Shown piece after piece: positions 15,773 through 25,549 of a stretch of 64,000 bases of DNA. The stretch's first letter is position 1. The number at the start of each line of letters is the position of its first letter. Made by a program: the position numbers and the translations under genes. The notes below the pieces were generated by a model. It was not told the DNA's origin and ran no database searches. It saw only the letters and a list, made by a program, of their open reading frames with translations. The stretch comes from an uncultured Candidatus Melainabacteria bacterium (GTDB lineage Bacteria > Cyanobacteriota > Vampirovibrionia > Gastranaerophilales > Gastranaerophilaceae), in contig CATLDC010000003.1 of assembly GCA_949902595.1 (NCBI GenBank), positions 62,001-126,000 of the forward strand, given 5' to 3'.

Positions 15773-15790
15773 TTTTTACAGGTTTTTATT
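15773..15790 (+). promoter_or_regulatory. 18-bp element upstream of tagged gene, copy 2
   Basis: TTTTTACAGGTTTTTATT, identical to 934-951 and again ending five bases before an ATG that opens an MKI protein. In this copy ACAGG can pair with CCTGT immediately before the start codon (15791-15795), so a small hairpin over the start site could form. There is no standard Shine-Dalgarno sequence between it and the ATG. Confidence 0.5.
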
Positions 15791-15795
15791 CCTGT

Positions 15796-16545
15796 ATGAA
15801 GATTTTTCAATCGGGCTTAACTAATAAAGCCCCTGTATTTACAAGCACAATGAGAATATATAATGATAAAGGCGGAAACGAGATTGGTACGCATTCCAGA
15901 ATGTTTCGCAATGATATGAACTGGACATGGCTGGCTGATATGGAGTACGAGCTTTTTAAAGATAAGGACAAGGTAAATATTGTTCAATACGCGGCATCTG
16001 ACGGCTCTGAAGCCTATACCCAAATCATTTCACTCCTTGAGTATCTTGGTGAGAAGGATTCTAAAAAAATCTTCCAGATTAAGGCATACGATATTGACGA
16101 AGAGGTTGTAAGCGCTGCAAAAAGCGGGCTTTTAAATATCCACGAAAATGAATATCCGCTCTTTAAAAAGAACAGGGTTTGCGCTGAAAAATACTTTTTT
16201 GATACAGACCAAAAACTGGAAATCAAAAACGAGACGCTTTCTGGCACAAAAACATTCAAGGTTAACCCTAATCTTACCAAAAGAGTCAATTTTGAGCAGG
16301 CAGATATGTTTGAGCTTATAAAAAATTTGAAAGACAGGTCAAACACCGTTTTGCTTTGCAGAAACATTCTGCCTTATTTTGAGGTTCCTAAGATTCAGGA
16401 GTTTCTAAAACTCGCAGGTCAGAACCTGAAATCCGGAAGCTTATTAGCTGTCGGGGATTTGGAAAGCTTATGCAAAACAGTAACTGAGAATATTAATAAA
16501 AACGGGTTTATGTGTATTATGAAAAATGTTTTTCAAAAGATTTGA
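15796..16545 (+). CDS. CheR-like SAM-dependent methyltransferase with MKI tag
   Basis: A 249-residue protein. Its core follows the CheR methyltransferase layout: NIVQYAASDGSEAYTQI (about 60-76) in place of the SAM-binding 'xxCxTGEExYS' motif I, IKAYDIDEEVVSAAKSGLL (about 94) matching 'ATDID..VL..A..G.Y', and NTVLLCRNILPYF (about 182), matching 'D.I.CRNVLIYF'. The N-terminal regulatory helices of CheR are missing; residues 1-40 are instead MKIFQSGLTNKAPVFTSTMR, resembling the tag of other genes here. No receptor or other chemotaxis genes are nearby. The substrate may not be a chemoreceptor. It ends at a strong bidirectional terminator shared with clpC. Confidence 0.65.
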   Translation: MKIFQSGLTNKAPVFTSTMRIYNDKGGNEIGTHSRMFRNDMNWTWLADMEYELFKDKDKVNIVQYAASDGSEAYTQIISLLEYLGEKDSKKIFQIKAYDIDEEVVSAAKSGLLNIHENEYPLFKKNRVCAEKYFFDTDQKLEIKNETLSGTKTFKVNPNLTKRVNFEQADMFELIKNLKDRSNTVLLCRNILPYFEVPKIQEFLKLAGQNLKSGSLLAVGDLESLCKTVTENINKNGFMCIMKNVFQKI

Positions 16546-16551
16546 TAATGG

Positions 16552-16589
16552 AAAAAGGGCGGGATTTTGAAAAAATCCCGCCCTTTTTT
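16552..16589. terminator. Bidirectional rho-independent terminator between the CheR-like gene and clpC
   Basis: AAAAAGGGCGGGATTTT pairs with its complement across a short loop and ends in a T-run on both strands. It serves the converging genes ending at 16545 (+) and 16598 (-). Confidence 0.93.
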
Positions 16590-16597
16590 GTTAATTC

Positions 16598-19078
16598 TTA
16601 TTTTGCCACTTCTTCTGCCGCAGCCTCTTTTCTTTCAAACACCAGTTTGTCATCAACCAGTTTCAAAAGAATCGTGTCACCCGGCTGATAAGCGTTTGTA
16701 AGGATTTCTTCTGCAAGCTGATCCTCGATTTTCTTCTGAATCAGGCGGCGAAGAGGTCTTGCACCGTAAGCTTCGTTGTAGCCGTCTTTTGCAAGATAAT
16801 CCTTAACTTCATCCGTTACCTCGATTGAAAGCTCGCGTTCAGAAAGTCGCTTGAACAGGTCTTTCATCATCAAGTCAACGATTTCGCGGATTTCTTCCTT
16901 GCTTAAGTGAGCAAATACGATGATGTCATCAATACGGTTCAAGAACTCAGGTCTGAACGCTTTTTTCAGCTCTTCGTTAACTGTATCTTTGAGCTTTTCG
17001 TACTTGTCTTTCTTTTCGTTTTCAGCAGTTGAGAAACCTAGTTTTCCGGCTGTTGAAATCATGCTCGCACCAACGTTTGATGTCATGATAATAACAGTGT
17101 TCTTGAAGTTGATGTGTCTTCCTTTTGCGTCAGTCAAACGACCGTCATCAAGGATTTGAAGCATGATGTTGAACACATCAGGGTGAGCCTTTTCGATTTC
17201 GTCAAAAAGTATTACAGAGTAAGGCTTTTTACGAACAAGTTCACTCAAGTGCCCGCCGTCATCGTATCCAACGTATCCCGGAGGTGAGCCAATAAGTTTT
17301 GCTGTCGAATGTTTTTCCATAAATTCTGACATGTCGACTCTTATCATGTTGTCTTCGCTTCCGAAAATCGCTTCTGCAAGCGCCTTTGCAAGCTCGGTTT
17401 TACCAACACCGGTAGGACCTGAGAAGATAAAGCTTCCGATAGGTCTGTTTGGTGATTTCAAGCCGACTCTTGCGCGTCTGATTGCCTTAGAAATCGCTGT
17501 TACCGCATCACTCTGCCCGATAACACGTGCATGAAGCGTGTCTTCAAGCTTAAGTAATCTTTCTGACTCGCCTTCTGTAAGCTTTGTTACAGGAACACCG
17601 GTCATAATCGCAATAACCTCTGCAACATCTTCTTCTGTTACAGTCGGTTTGTTGGCATCATTCTGGCGTCTCCACTCTTCTGAAACCTCGCGGATGCGGT
17701 CTTTCATGTTAGCTTCGTCATCACGCAAAGCTGAAGCGCGCTCAAATTCCTGATTTCTGATTGCTTCTTCTTTTTCTTTGATGATGTCTTTAAGCTCTTT
17801 GTCAAGCTCTTTGCCTTCCGGAGAGAGCGTGCAGACTTTTAGACGGACTTTTGAACTTGCTTCGTCTATTACGTCGATTGCTTTGTCCGGTAGGAATCTG
17901 TCGTTAACATATTTGCTTGAAAGCTTTGTTGCTGCAACAATTGCTTTGTCTGAAATGATAAGGTTGTGGTGGTCTTCGTACTTAGGTTTAAGACCTCTTA
18001 TGATTTCGATTGTTTCGTCAATAGAAGGCTCTTCAATGATTACAGGTTGGAATCTTCTTTCAAGCGCAGAATCCTTTTCAATGTACTTTCTGTACTCGTC
18101 AGAAGTTGTTGCACCGATTACCTGAATTTCGCCTCTTGAAAGCGCCGGCTTAAGGATGTTTGCAGCGTCAATTGCGCCTTCTGCAGCACCCGCGCCGATA
18201 AGCGTGTGCATTTCGTCGATAACAAGAATAACGTTTCCTGCCTGACGGATTTCGTCCATAATCTTTTTAAGACGCTCTTCAAACTCACCGCGGTATTTTG
18301 TACCCGCAATCAAAAGCCCCATATCAAGCTGGATAATCTTTTTGTTTTCAAGAATATTCGGAACTTCGCTGTTAACGATTCTGATTGCAAGCCCTTCTGC
18401 AACCGCTGTTTTCCCAACACCCGGCTCACCGAGCAGTACAGGGTTGTTCTTGGTTCTTCTTGCAAGAATCTGAATAACGCGTTCGATTTCTTTTTCTCTG
18501 CCCACAACAGGGTCAAGTCTCTGTTCAGAAGCAGCGAGTGTTAAATCGGTGCCGAACTCGTCAAGGCTAGGTGTTTTAACCTTGCTAGCCTGTGAAGAGC
18601 TTGAGCCGGAGCTGCTTCCTGCGCCTGCTGCTGCGGTAGGTTTTGAATCCCCGAGCATTTTTACAACATTGCTTCTGACTTTATTCAGGTCAACTCCAAG
18701 GTTTTCGAGCACTCTTGCTGCAACCCCTTCGCCTTCTCTAATCAAACCGAGAAGAAGGTGTTCTGTGCCGATGTAGTTGTGGCCGAGCTGTCTTGCTTCA
18801 TCCCATGAAAGCTCCAGAACCCGCTTTGCTCTAGGTGTGAACGGGATTTCTACAGCAACAAAACCGGAGCCTCTGCCTATTATTTTTTCAACTTCAACTC
18901 TTGCATCTTTGAGGTTTACTCCCATTGATTTGAGTGTTTTAGCGGCGATTCCTGTGCCTTCTCCGATAAGCCCGAGAAGCACCTGCTCTGTGCCGACAAA
19001 ATTATGCCCAAGTCTTCTGGCTTCTTCCTGAGCCAGCATAATAACTTTAATCGCTTTTTCAGTAAAACGTTCGAACAT
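16598..19078 (-). CDS. clpC: ATP-dependent Clp protease ATPase subunit ClpC
   Basis: AAA+ unfoldase that feeds proteins to ClpP. The 826-residue protein has two Clp-N repeats (1-145: [20 protein letters not shown] and [20 protein letters not shown]), a Ser/Ala-rich linker (about 147-165), AAA domain 1 (GEPGVGKT, about 217), a UVR-type middle domain ([16 protein letters not shown], about 435), AAA domain 2 (GPTGVGKT, about 557) and the D2-small domain (AYGARPLRR). The UVR-containing middle domain marks it as ClpC rather than ClpA or ClpB, as in cyanobacteria and Gram-positives, where McsB or MecA adaptors act on it. Monocistronic. GAGGAA is seven bases before the ATG. Confidence 0.96.
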   Translation of the reverse strand: MFERFTEKAIKVIMLAQEEARRLGHNFVGTEQVLLGLIGEGTGIAAKTLKSMGVNLKDARVEVEKIIGRGSGFVAVEIPFTPRAKRVLELSWDEARQLGHNYIGTEHLLLGLIREGEGVAARVLENLGVDLNKVRSNVVKMLGDSKPTAAAGAGSSSGSSSSQASKVKTPSLDEFGTDLTLAASEQRLDPVVGREKEIERVIQILARRTKNNPVLLGEPGVGKTAVAEGLAIRIVNSEVPNILENKKIIQLDMGLLIAGTKYRGEFEERLKKIMDEIRQAGNVILVIDEMHTLIGAGAAEGAIDAANILKPALSRGEIQVIGATTSDEYRKYIEKDSALERRFQPVIIEEPSIDETIEIIRGLKPKYEDHHNLIISDKAIVAATKLSSKYVNDRFLPDKAIDVIDEASSKVRLKVCTLSPEGKELDKELKDIIKEKEEAIRNQEFERASALRDDEANMKDRIREVSEEWRRQNDANKPTVTEEDVAEVIAIMTGVPVTKLTEGESERLLKLEDTLHARVIGQSDAVTAISKAIRRARVGLKSPNRPIGSFIFSGPTGVGKTELAKALAEAIFGSEDNMIRVDMSEFMEKHSTAKLIGSPPGYVGYDDGGHLSELVRKKPYSVILFDEIEKAHPDVFNIMLQILDDGRLTDAKGRHINFKNTVIIMTSNVGASMISTAGKLGFSTAENEKKDKYEKLKDTVNEELKKAFRPEFLNRIDDIIVFAHLSKEEIREIVDLMMKDLFKRLSERELSIEVTDEVKDYLAKDGYNEAYGARPLRRLIQKKIEDQLAEEILTNAYQPGDTILLKLVDDKLVFERKEAAAEEVAK

Positions 19079-19162
19079 TAAATAATTTCCTCTTCTTATA
19101 AATATTTATCTGTGTTTATAATACTAAATAAATCAACATTTTTCAACCCTTCAACTTGTCTA

Positions 19163-19789
19163 CTACTTAATATCCGGAAAGGCATAAATCACTCCGTCAT
19201 TGCTGCGCCATCTTAGATACCCTGTTTTTGGAATCTTGTCAATGTCTAAAACCGAGACTAGCGCCCAGTTTCCGCGCACCGCAGTGAGTTTAATCTGTTT
19301 GACATAATTCAGTTTGGCAACGTTTTGCGACTCATCTTCGCTTTTGGAGCGCAAAACTTCGGCTTCATCCGGCGCGTTTTTGAACATTCTCAGCCCGTAT
19401 TTTCGTCCGTACATGTTGTAAAAACTAAGCCATGGCAAAAATTGCAGCCTGTCTTCTGTCAGAACCCAGCCTTTTGCTCCTGTGCGTTTGTCGTAGATAA
19501 CCTGCACCCAGCCATCGTCGCCAACATCAGATACGTATAAAAAGCCCAGCTTCTTTTCATTCAGAAGAACTGCAAAAACTCCGTCCGGCATACAGTTTGG
19601 CGTGTATGTGAAGTCCATCTTTGCAACAACATCAGAGTTTGCGTCAGGATGGGAATATAGAATTATGTGCTCGCCTGTCTGATAGACTCCGATTGCTGTT
19701 TTTGGAATTGATTCCATATAAAACGGCATTGTATCAGCAAACGCCGGAAGCAAAAACATCATGCAAATAACTATTAAAAATTTTTTCAT
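19163..19789 (-). CDS. Exported SH3-like domain protein
   Basis: A 208-residue protein with a signal peptide (MKKFLIVICMMFLLPAFA, cleavage near residue 18). Residues about 33-110 look like a bacterial SH3 fold (GEHIILYSHPDANSDVVAKM ... WVQVIYDKRTGAKGWV), a module that often binds peptidoglycan or peptides. A second similar half follows at about 125-205 (YGLRMFKNAPDEAEVLR ... GNWALVSVLD ... GYLRWR). It probably acts in the periplasm. It stands alone, 84 bases downstream of clpC in transcription order reversed. The 200 bases upstream, to 19991, contain nothing further I can support. Confidence 0.65.
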   Translation of the reverse strand: MKKFLIVICMMFLLPAFADTMPFYMESIPKTAIGVYQTGEHIILYSHPDANSDVVAKMDFTYTPNCMPDGVFAVLLNEKKLGFLYVSDVGDDGWVQVIYDKRTGAKGWVLTEDRLQFLPWLSFYNMYGRKYGLRMFKNAPDEAEVLRSKSEDESQNVAKLNYVKQIKLTAVRGNWALVSVLDIDKIPKTGYLRWRSNDGVIYAFPDIK

Positions 19790-19991
19790 TTTAATACCTC
19801 ATCTGATTTTCCCTTTGTTAAGAGGGGCTAAATATATTTCTCTCTGGATTCAATATTGTACCACTTAATAAAAATAACTACAATCATATTTTTTTAATAA
19901 TTATTAAGCAATGTAACAAATATACTTGCTAATATATTGATTTATATCTGTTTGTGATAGCATAGCATACGGAATACGAAAGGAGTTAAAT

Positions 19992-20660
19992 ATGAGACTA
20001 TTACCGGTTAGCGGAAATTTTTGCTGTGCGCAAAATCCGAATTTTAGAGCAAAGTTTAGTGACGCAACTTTGAGTCAAATATTTGTCGAACAAGAAGGTC
20101 TGGATTTTTGCGAACGTTCTAAAAAATGTCTGGATTTAAATGACAAAATTAATGCTTATGGGAGTAAAGACACTGTAATAGATATTGGAAGAGCTGTAGA
20201 AGGCAATTATGAGTATGATGATTGTGATGACGCCTTTGGGCATGATGTTTATAAAAATTCTTGTCCTGCCTGGATGCGAGCAATAACATACCAGAATAAA
20301 ATGATACCTGATGTTGAATACTATTATAATTATTCTTATCCTACATATAATAAATCATTATTAAGTGACGTAAAAGCAGATGATACCGAAACTCTCGCAA
20401 AAAATATAGGTAAATCATCAATTGTGAATGCAGAAAAACAGCTCGTCATAAAATATGTCGATGATGTAATTGCAAAGTATGCAAGTCAGGGAATTTCCAT
20501 TAAACCTCTTATGACTCATTTTAAGGACTTCGTAACAAAAATTCAAAGCTCTGATATAAGTATAGACGCTGCAAATGTTTTGGTAAAATATCTTAAAACA
20601 ATGGACTTGAAAGAAAAACTGGACAAACAAATTTTAGATATTAAATTGGGTAAAATATAA
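19992..20660 (+). CDS. Protein of unknown function with a tag-like N-terminus
   Basis: I do not recognise this 222-residue protein. It starts MRLLPVSGNFCCAQNPNFRAKF, which resembles the MKI...xFxGK tag (basic/hydrophobic start, then NFRAK). The next 100 residues are rich in Asp, Tyr and Cys (CDDAFGHDVYKNSC, YYYNYSYPTYN). The C-terminal 80 residues are amphipathic helices. It has no membrane segment. A good ribosome site (AAAGGAG) precedes the ATG, and a strong terminator follows. It is single and flanked by converging genes. Confidence 0.6.
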   Translation: MRLLPVSGNFCCAQNPNFRAKFSDATLSQIFVEQEGLDFCERSKKCLDLNDKINAYGSKDTVIDIGRAVEGNYEYDDCDDAFGHDVYKNSCPAWMRAITYQNKMIPDVEYYYNYSYPTYNKSLLSDVKADDTETLAKNIGKSSIVNAEKQLVIKYVDDVIAKYASQGISIKPLMTHFKDFVTKIQSSDISIDAANVLVKYLKTMDLKEKLDKQILDIKLGKI

Positions 20661-20662
20661 AT

Positions 20663-20700
20663 AAAAAAAAGGAAGCCATAATTATGGCTTCCTTTTTTTT
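20663..20700. terminator. Bidirectional rho-independent terminator
   Basis: GGAAGCCATA pairs with TATGGCTTCC around a two-base loop, with eight As on one side and eight Ts on the other. It serves the gene ending at 20660 (+) and the membrane-protein gene ending at 20699 (-). Confidence 0.94.
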
Positions 20701-21862
20701 ATAATCCTGTCTTCTCATCCAGTTTAAAATATTCAACCATTCTCAGAATTGATGAAATCTCATTGTAAAATGCATTCATTTGCTCTGGGTCTTTGAGGCT
20801 CACATGCAAATCACCAATCTCAAACAGGTCTTTCTTTGTCTCAATTGCAATCATGAGCTTGTCATCATAGAACGAGCACTTGAGTTTTTCTGTTCCAAAA
20901 ACAGTTTTGAGATTCAAAAGCCTTTCCATAAACGCAGGTGTTATTAAGTACCTGCCTTCAATCTGGTCAGAAGAGTATGAGGCAAACATCCCGCCGAACT
21001 TTAAATCCTCAAGATGCATTTTATCCATTTTTTCACCGGTATGCAATCGGTTTTGGATTGTGAGAAATATTGCAGTGAGCGCAATAAACACCAAATCAAT
21101 AACCAAGCCCTTGATTCCCAGAGTGTCATAAAGCGCAAAGAAAAAAACAATCGCAAACGGAACCGTACAGAAAAACGGGACAAAAAACGAAAGATGCGAG
21201 TTTTTGATTATCATGCTCCCTCTGGTGGCAACAATTGTACGGTTGAGCACTTTTTTATTCACATCAAACACGAGTATGCAGCCTTTAAACATCGGGAATC
21301 TTAATGCAGGAGGGGCAGTGTTTCTTTTGTCTTCCTCCTGAATAAAGATTTTTTCTTCTGAAATCTTGAAGTTAACCCCTTTGTAATTCCCAATGTAGGC
21401 GTCGTCAACCTGTCTTTCGTTAAACTTCGGAAACAGCCCGCTTCTTTCAAGCTCGCTATCGTCTATGACATTCTGTTTGGAGTACCACTTGATGTTGCCG
21501 AATACATTCAGAATGCTTGCAAGGTAATTTTCTTTCAGTCTTGTTTTGTACTCTTTTTCAGCCTTAAAATTGAAGCAATCAAATCCGAAAACCAATGTGA
21601 GCATAATTGGAATCGAAGTAAAAGCGTAGAACAAGTACCGGAGAAATCCATATTCCGGTGATTTTGGCAAAAAGCCTCTTGTTACCAGAACAATAACTGC
21701 AAAAATTATCAGAAGCACAATTAGAACAACAGTTCTGTAAACTTTTAATTCCTCTTCCGACGAGGCTCTATATGGCTCCTCTTCTTTTTGAAACAGTGGA
21801 AGAATCTCTTCTGTGTATTTTTTATGAAACTCCAGCGTTCTTTCTAAATAATTTTTACTCAT
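20699..21862 (-). CDS. DUF3137-like membrane protein, second of a tandem pair
   Basis: A 387-residue protein with four hydrophobic helices: two near the N-terminus (about 48-66 and 75-98) and two in the middle (about 230-275). Between them is a cytosolic-looking domain with SGLFPKFNERQVDDAYIGNY, and after them a C-terminal domain with GRYLITPAFMERLLNL. This layout and these phrases match the DUF3137 (galanin-like) family of bacterial membrane proteins of unknown function. It is about 35-40% similar by eye to its upstream neighbour, and both end in the same motif YFKLDEKTGL. Its ATG shares an A with the upstream TGA, so translation is coupled. Confidence 0.75.
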   Translation of the reverse strand: MSKNYLERTLEFHKKYTEEILPLFQKEEEPYRASSEEELKVYRTVVLIVLLIIFAVIVLVTRGFLPKSPEYGFLRYLFYAFTSIPIMLTLVFGFDCFNFKAEKEYKTRLKENYLASILNVFGNIKWYSKQNVIDDSELERSGLFPKFNERQVDDAYIGNYKGVNFKISEEKIFIQEEDKRNTAPPALRFPMFKGCILVFDVNKKVLNRTIVATRGSMIIKNSHLSFFVPFFCTVPFAIVFFFALYDTLGIKGLVIDLVFIALTAIFLTIQNRLHTGEKMDKMHLEDLKFGGMFASYSSDQIEGRYLITPAFMERLLNLKTVFGTEKLKCSFYDDKLMIAIETKKDLFEIGDLHVSLKDPEQMNAFYNEISSILRMVEYFKLDEKTGL

Positions 21863-22926
21863 CACAACCCTGTCTTTTCATCCAGCTTGAAGTAATCAAT
21901 CATTCCGAGTATGGATTTAATCTGCCTGTAACATCTCCAAACATAGTCCGGCTTTTTGAGCGTATCAAATAAATCTCCAACTTCAAAAAGGTCTTCTGAT
22001 ATGTCGAGCTTGAACTGGATTTCGTTACCGTAAGCTGTACACCTCATATTTGTTGCACCAAATGCTAACCCTAGATTTTTAAACCTCTCCATAAACGCGG
22101 GTGTCAAAAAATACCTGCTCTCAATCTGATCTTTGGATGAGACCTTGAACCTCTTTTGAAATTCCGAGTCCTCAAGGTTGACTCTTTCAAATTGGGAGTG
22201 AAGCTTAAGTTTATCCAAGATGAATTTTACATATATGCATAAAATCCCTATGGAAATTATAAGCGCCTGTAACATCATCACTGCATCGTGTGCGCTCCAG
22301 CATTTTGCTAGGAAGACCAGAATTAGCAGGAGCCCGCATGATAGAGAAAATACAAAGTATAAGTTAAGGAATGTGTTCCTTGTATCAAATTTTGTTTCAA
22401 TTATTGTTTTGCTGTTTATCTTTTTGTTTGTCTTGAATCCAATGCAGACCTGCGATTTGGCATACTCGCTTATTGTGTACTCAATTCCGTTATGGGTGCC
22501 GTAAAAAACATCGTCAGGCACAAGCGTTTTCTGAAAGGTGTCGTTGTTTTTCCAGCTTATGTTTCCAAACACCTTGATAATTTTAGGCAGACACTCTTTT
22601 TTTAACTTGTTTGTAAAATCCTTGCGCAGCTTTGGCGCGTCTGCCAGTTTTACTATTACGTAAGAGCCTGCAATTAGCCCCGCAAGTGTTAAAAGTAATG
22701 TGAGTGGAGACACGTATTTGTCTACAATATCAACACAAAACCAGACCCCGCCAGCAGCGAGCCCCAGAATTATAATTGGCAAAAACAGAATCACTGCAAT
22801 GATTGTTTGCACGATTATTTTTAGAGCCAATTTCTTGCGCTCTTCTTCGTAGCCTGCAAGTATGGGAAATATTGCAGACTTGTAGATTTTGTTAAATTCT
22901 GCGTATTGTTTCTGGAAGTTGTTCAT
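21862..22926 (-). CDS. DUF3137-like membrane protein, first of a tandem pair
   Basis: A 354-residue protein of the same layout as the gene after it: two N-terminal helices (about 40-90), a soluble section with KTLVPDDVFYGTHNGIEY, two central helices (about 205-255) and ESRYFLTPAFMERFKNLG near the C-terminus. I use the ATG at 22926 (AAAGAGAG upstream) rather than an upstream in-frame codon at 22971, which would run through a hairpin. The two genes look like a duplication that has diverged, and they may form a heteromeric membrane complex. The function is unknown. Confidence 0.75.
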   Translation of the reverse strand: MNNFQKQYAEFNKIYKSAIFPILAGYEEERKKLALKIIVQTIIAVILFLPIIILGLAAGGVWFCVDIVDKYVSPLTLLLTLAGLIAGSYVIVKLADAPKLRKDFTNKLKKECLPKIIKVFGNISWKNNDTFQKTLVPDDVFYGTHNGIEYTISEYAKSQVCIGFKTNKKINSKTIIETKFDTRNTFLNLYFVFSLSCGLLLILVFLAKCWSAHDAVMMLQALIISIGILCIYVKFILDKLKLHSQFERVNLEDSEFQKRFKVSSKDQIESRYFLTPAFMERFKNLGLAFGATNMRCTAYGNEIQFKLDISEDLFEVGDLFDTLKKPDYVWRCYRQIKSILGMIDYFKLDEKTGL

Positions 22927-22945
22927 TAGCTCTCTTTTGTTGGTT

Positions 22946-22967
22946 AGGGTGGAGCAAACTCCACCCT
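22946..22967. repeat. Hairpin between pheT and the membrane-protein pair, related to the dispersed repeat
   Basis: AGGGTGGAG pairs with CTCCACCCT around a four-base loop. The phrase GGTTAGGGTGGAG matches one arm of the dispersed GC-rich repeat (copy A). Neither side has a proper T-run, so I treat it as a repeat fragment that may attenuate read-through rather than as a terminator. Confidence 0.5.
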
Positions 22968-22975
22968 GCAATATT

Positions 22976-25453
22976 TTATTCTCTGAACGACAATTCCGGC
23001 AAGGCCTTCTTGAGCGTTGCTCTTACATTCGCCATCTGCGTTTCAATTGCCTCGTCTGTCATTGTTGAATTAGCATCCTGCATCTTTATCCTGAACGCTA
23101 CTGACTTGAAGCCTTCTGAAACATGCTCGCCCTGATATACGTCAAATACTTCGCAGCCGTTAAATATTTTGTTATCCACACCTTTTTTAACAACCTTTTC
23201 TAATTCATCCCATGTTGTTGTGGTTGGTACGATAACTGCTAAGTCTCTTTGAACTTCCGGGAACTGCGGAAGCTTTTTGTACTTCACAACACTGTCATTT
23301 ACAGCGTTGATGAACAAATCTAAATCAAGCTTGAACAAGTATGCGTTCTGGTTAAGCTTCAATTTTGATTTCAATTCCGGATGGATTTCACCGTAATAAC
23401 CAACAATCTCCGGTTTTTTGCCAAGAAGCGTTAAAGCTGCTGACTTGTAAGGGTGCAGGCATGAGTGTGTGCTTGCAAGCGCTGAATCCGCAAGAAGCTC
23501 AAATTTGATACGTCTTGTCAAACCAAAATCGTCAAGAACCTTGTCCACAATGCCTTTTACAGTGTAGAAATCAATCTCGCCCGTTGGCTGCCACATAGAG
23601 TTCTGAACATCGCCTGTGATAACACCTGCAAGGATTTGTGTTTCCTTAACTCCGGTGTTCTTCTCATCAGCTTCCGCAACCTTCACGTAGCTTCTTCCGA
23701 TTTCGTACGCCCAGAAATCTTTCTGACCGTTGTCGTAATTGTATTTCATGCACTGCAAAATACTTGCAATAAGTGTCTGTCTAAGCATTGTGCAGTCTTC
23801 TGATGCCGGATTGTGAACGTAAACAGCTTTTTCTTTGTTGAAAGAAATATTAAACTGCTTGAGCAAAGGCTCGCCAATCAATGATGAAGTCTGAATCTCG
23901 TTCAAACCTTCGCCCATCATAAGCTCACGTACCCTTGAAATCACGCGCTCTGAATGCGAAATCTCTGCAACGCCGGAACGGTTCGGCAATGTCGGAGTAA
24001 TCTTGTCATAGCCGTTGATTCTTGCGATTTCTTCGATAAGGTCGCATTCTCTTGTTACGTCACCAGCACGGAAAGAAGGCACTTTTAACTTGCAAGCTGC
24101 GTCGTTCTTGCCAAGGATTTTGAATCCGAGTTTTTCAAGAATAACAAGACATTTGCCCGGCTCAATGTCACAGCCTAATAGTCTCTTAATTTGAGCGTAT
24201 CTCAAAGTGATTTCAATCGGCTCAAGCGTGTTGTTTCCGGTCTCTGCAATTCCTTCAAACTTAGCGTCAGCATATTTTTCTAAAAGCTCAATTGCTCTAA
24301 GAAGCCCAGGTTTTACAGCTTCAATATCAACTCCGCGCTCAAATCTTGCACAAGCGTCAGAACGGTAGCCCACGCTTCTTGCGCTCTTTCTGTTTGCCTG
24401 CGGTGTGAAATACGCTGCTTCAAGCGCGATATTTTTTGAGTTGTCGTCGATTTCAGAGTTTGCTCCGCCAAATACACCGCCCAAGCATACTGGATTTTCT
24501 TTTGTTGCAATAAGAACGGTGTCGCGGGTTAGTTTTCTTTCCACTTCGTCAAGTGTAACAAGTGTTTCACCTTCTTCTGCGCGTCTTACGCAAAGATATC
24601 CGTTTAATTTGTCCAAATCAAATGCGTGGAGCGGTGTGCCATATTCGAGCATTACGTAGTTTGTAATATCGACAACGTTGTTAATCGCTCTAACACCTGA
24701 TGATATTAGTCTTTTTTGCATCCAGTCCGGAGACGGTTTGATTTTGATATCTTTCAAAACCCCGATTGAGTAGTATTTGCAAACATCTGTGTCCTTGATT
24801 TCTACTTTAAAATCAGCTTTTTTTGTGTCTCTTTGAGTTGTGTCAGCTTCTTTCATCTGTCTGTCGAAAAGTGCGCTCAATTCTCTTGCAATACCGATTA
24901 CAGACATCTGGTCGCCTCTGTTTGCAGTAGGTGCTGTATGCAAAATAAAATCTTTTTCGAACCCGAGAACATCTTCAACGTTCAAGCCTAGTCCTACATT
25001 CGGGAAAATTCGGTTAAGAATAAGGATTCCGTCTTCTTCCTGATAATTTCTGTCATTCACCCCGAGCTCGTCATCAGAGCAAAGCATACCCTGTGATTCA
25101 ACCCCTCTGATTACGGCAGGAGTAAGTTCAAACTGCTCGCCTGATTTTCTGTCAAGAACCTTGCTTCCAACAGAAGCGTAAGGAATTACCTGACCGACTT
25201 CAATGTTTTGAGCTCCGCAAACAACTGTTTTCAAGTCTGAACCTGTGTTAACTGTAACAAGGTGCAACCTGTCAGAATTAGGATGATTATCAATCTTTTC
25301 GATTTTCGCTGTGATTATGTTTGTGAATTTTGGTCTTACTTCTTCGACCTCTTCAACTTCTAAACCGCTCATTGTAAGCTCATGCGCGATTTGTTTTACG
25401 TCAATATCTTTTAAATCTACTAATTCATTCAACCAGTTTAGTGAAACTTGCAT
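22976..25453 (-). CDS. pheT: Phenylalanyl-tRNA synthetase beta subunit PheT
   Basis: Beta chain of the alpha2-beta2 enzyme that charges tRNA-Phe. It has 825 residues in the usual order: N-terminal domain with VSLNWLNELVD, EMAP/tRNA-binding OB domain (about 42-155, HPNSDRLHLVTVNTG), B3/B4 editing domain (about 210-390, RAINNVVDITNYVMLEYGTPLHAFD is spread over 255-280), B5 domain (about 400-470), synthetase-like core, and C-terminal ferredoxin-like anticodon-binding domain (KKLPQFPEVQRDLAVIV at about 730). pheS is not beside it. No T-box-like leader is visible in the 95 bases upstream. Confidence 0.96.
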   Translation of the reverse strand: MQVSLNWLNELVDLKDIDVKQIAHELTMSGLEVEEVEEVRPKFTNIITAKIEKIDNHPNSDRLHLVTVNTGSDLKTVVCGAQNIEVGQVIPYASVGSKVLDRKSGEQFELTPAVIRGVESQGMLCSDDELGVNDRNYQEEDGILILNRIFPNVGLGLNVEDVLGFEKDFILHTAPTANRGDQMSVIGIARELSALFDRQMKEADTTQRDTKKADFKVEIKDTDVCKYYSIGVLKDIKIKPSPDWMQKRLISSGVRAINNVVDITNYVMLEYGTPLHAFDLDKLNGYLCVRRAEEGETLVTLDEVERKLTRDTVLIATKENPVCLGGVFGGANSEIDDNSKNIALEAAYFTPQANRKSARSVGYRSDACARFERGVDIEAVKPGLLRAIELLEKYADAKFEGIAETGNNTLEPIEITLRYAQIKRLLGCDIEPGKCLVILEKLGFKILGKNDAACKLKVPSFRAGDVTRECDLIEEIARINGYDKITPTLPNRSGVAEISHSERVISRVRELMMGEGLNEIQTSSLIGEPLLKQFNISFNKEKAVYVHNPASEDCTMLRQTLIASILQCMKYNYDNGQKDFWAYEIGRSYVKVAEADEKNTGVKETQILAGVITGDVQNSMWQPTGEIDFYTVKGIVDKVLDDFGLTRRIKFELLADSALASTHSCLHPYKSAALTLLGKKPEIVGYYGEIHPELKSKLKLNQNAYLFKLDLDLFINAVNDSVVKYKKLPQFPEVQRDLAVIVPTTTTWDELEKVVKKGVDNKIFNGCEVFDVYQGEHVSEGFKSVAFRIKMQDANSTMTDEAIETQMANVRATLKKALPELSFRE

Positions 25454-25510
25454 ACTTCCTACCTCTCTATTTTGGTTTTATTATACAACAAAAAGTCTAT
25501 TTAAAAAAGT

Positions 25511-25532
25511 AGGGCGCTATATTTAGCGCCCT
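25511..25532 (-). terminator. Terminator of the SEC-C gene
   Basis: AGGGCGCT/AGCGCCCT stem around a six-base loop. On the minus strand it is followed by ACTTTTTTAAA. It lies 17 bases after the stop codon at 25550. Confidence 0.85.
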
Positions 25533-25549
25533 GACTTCAAAAATTTGTT

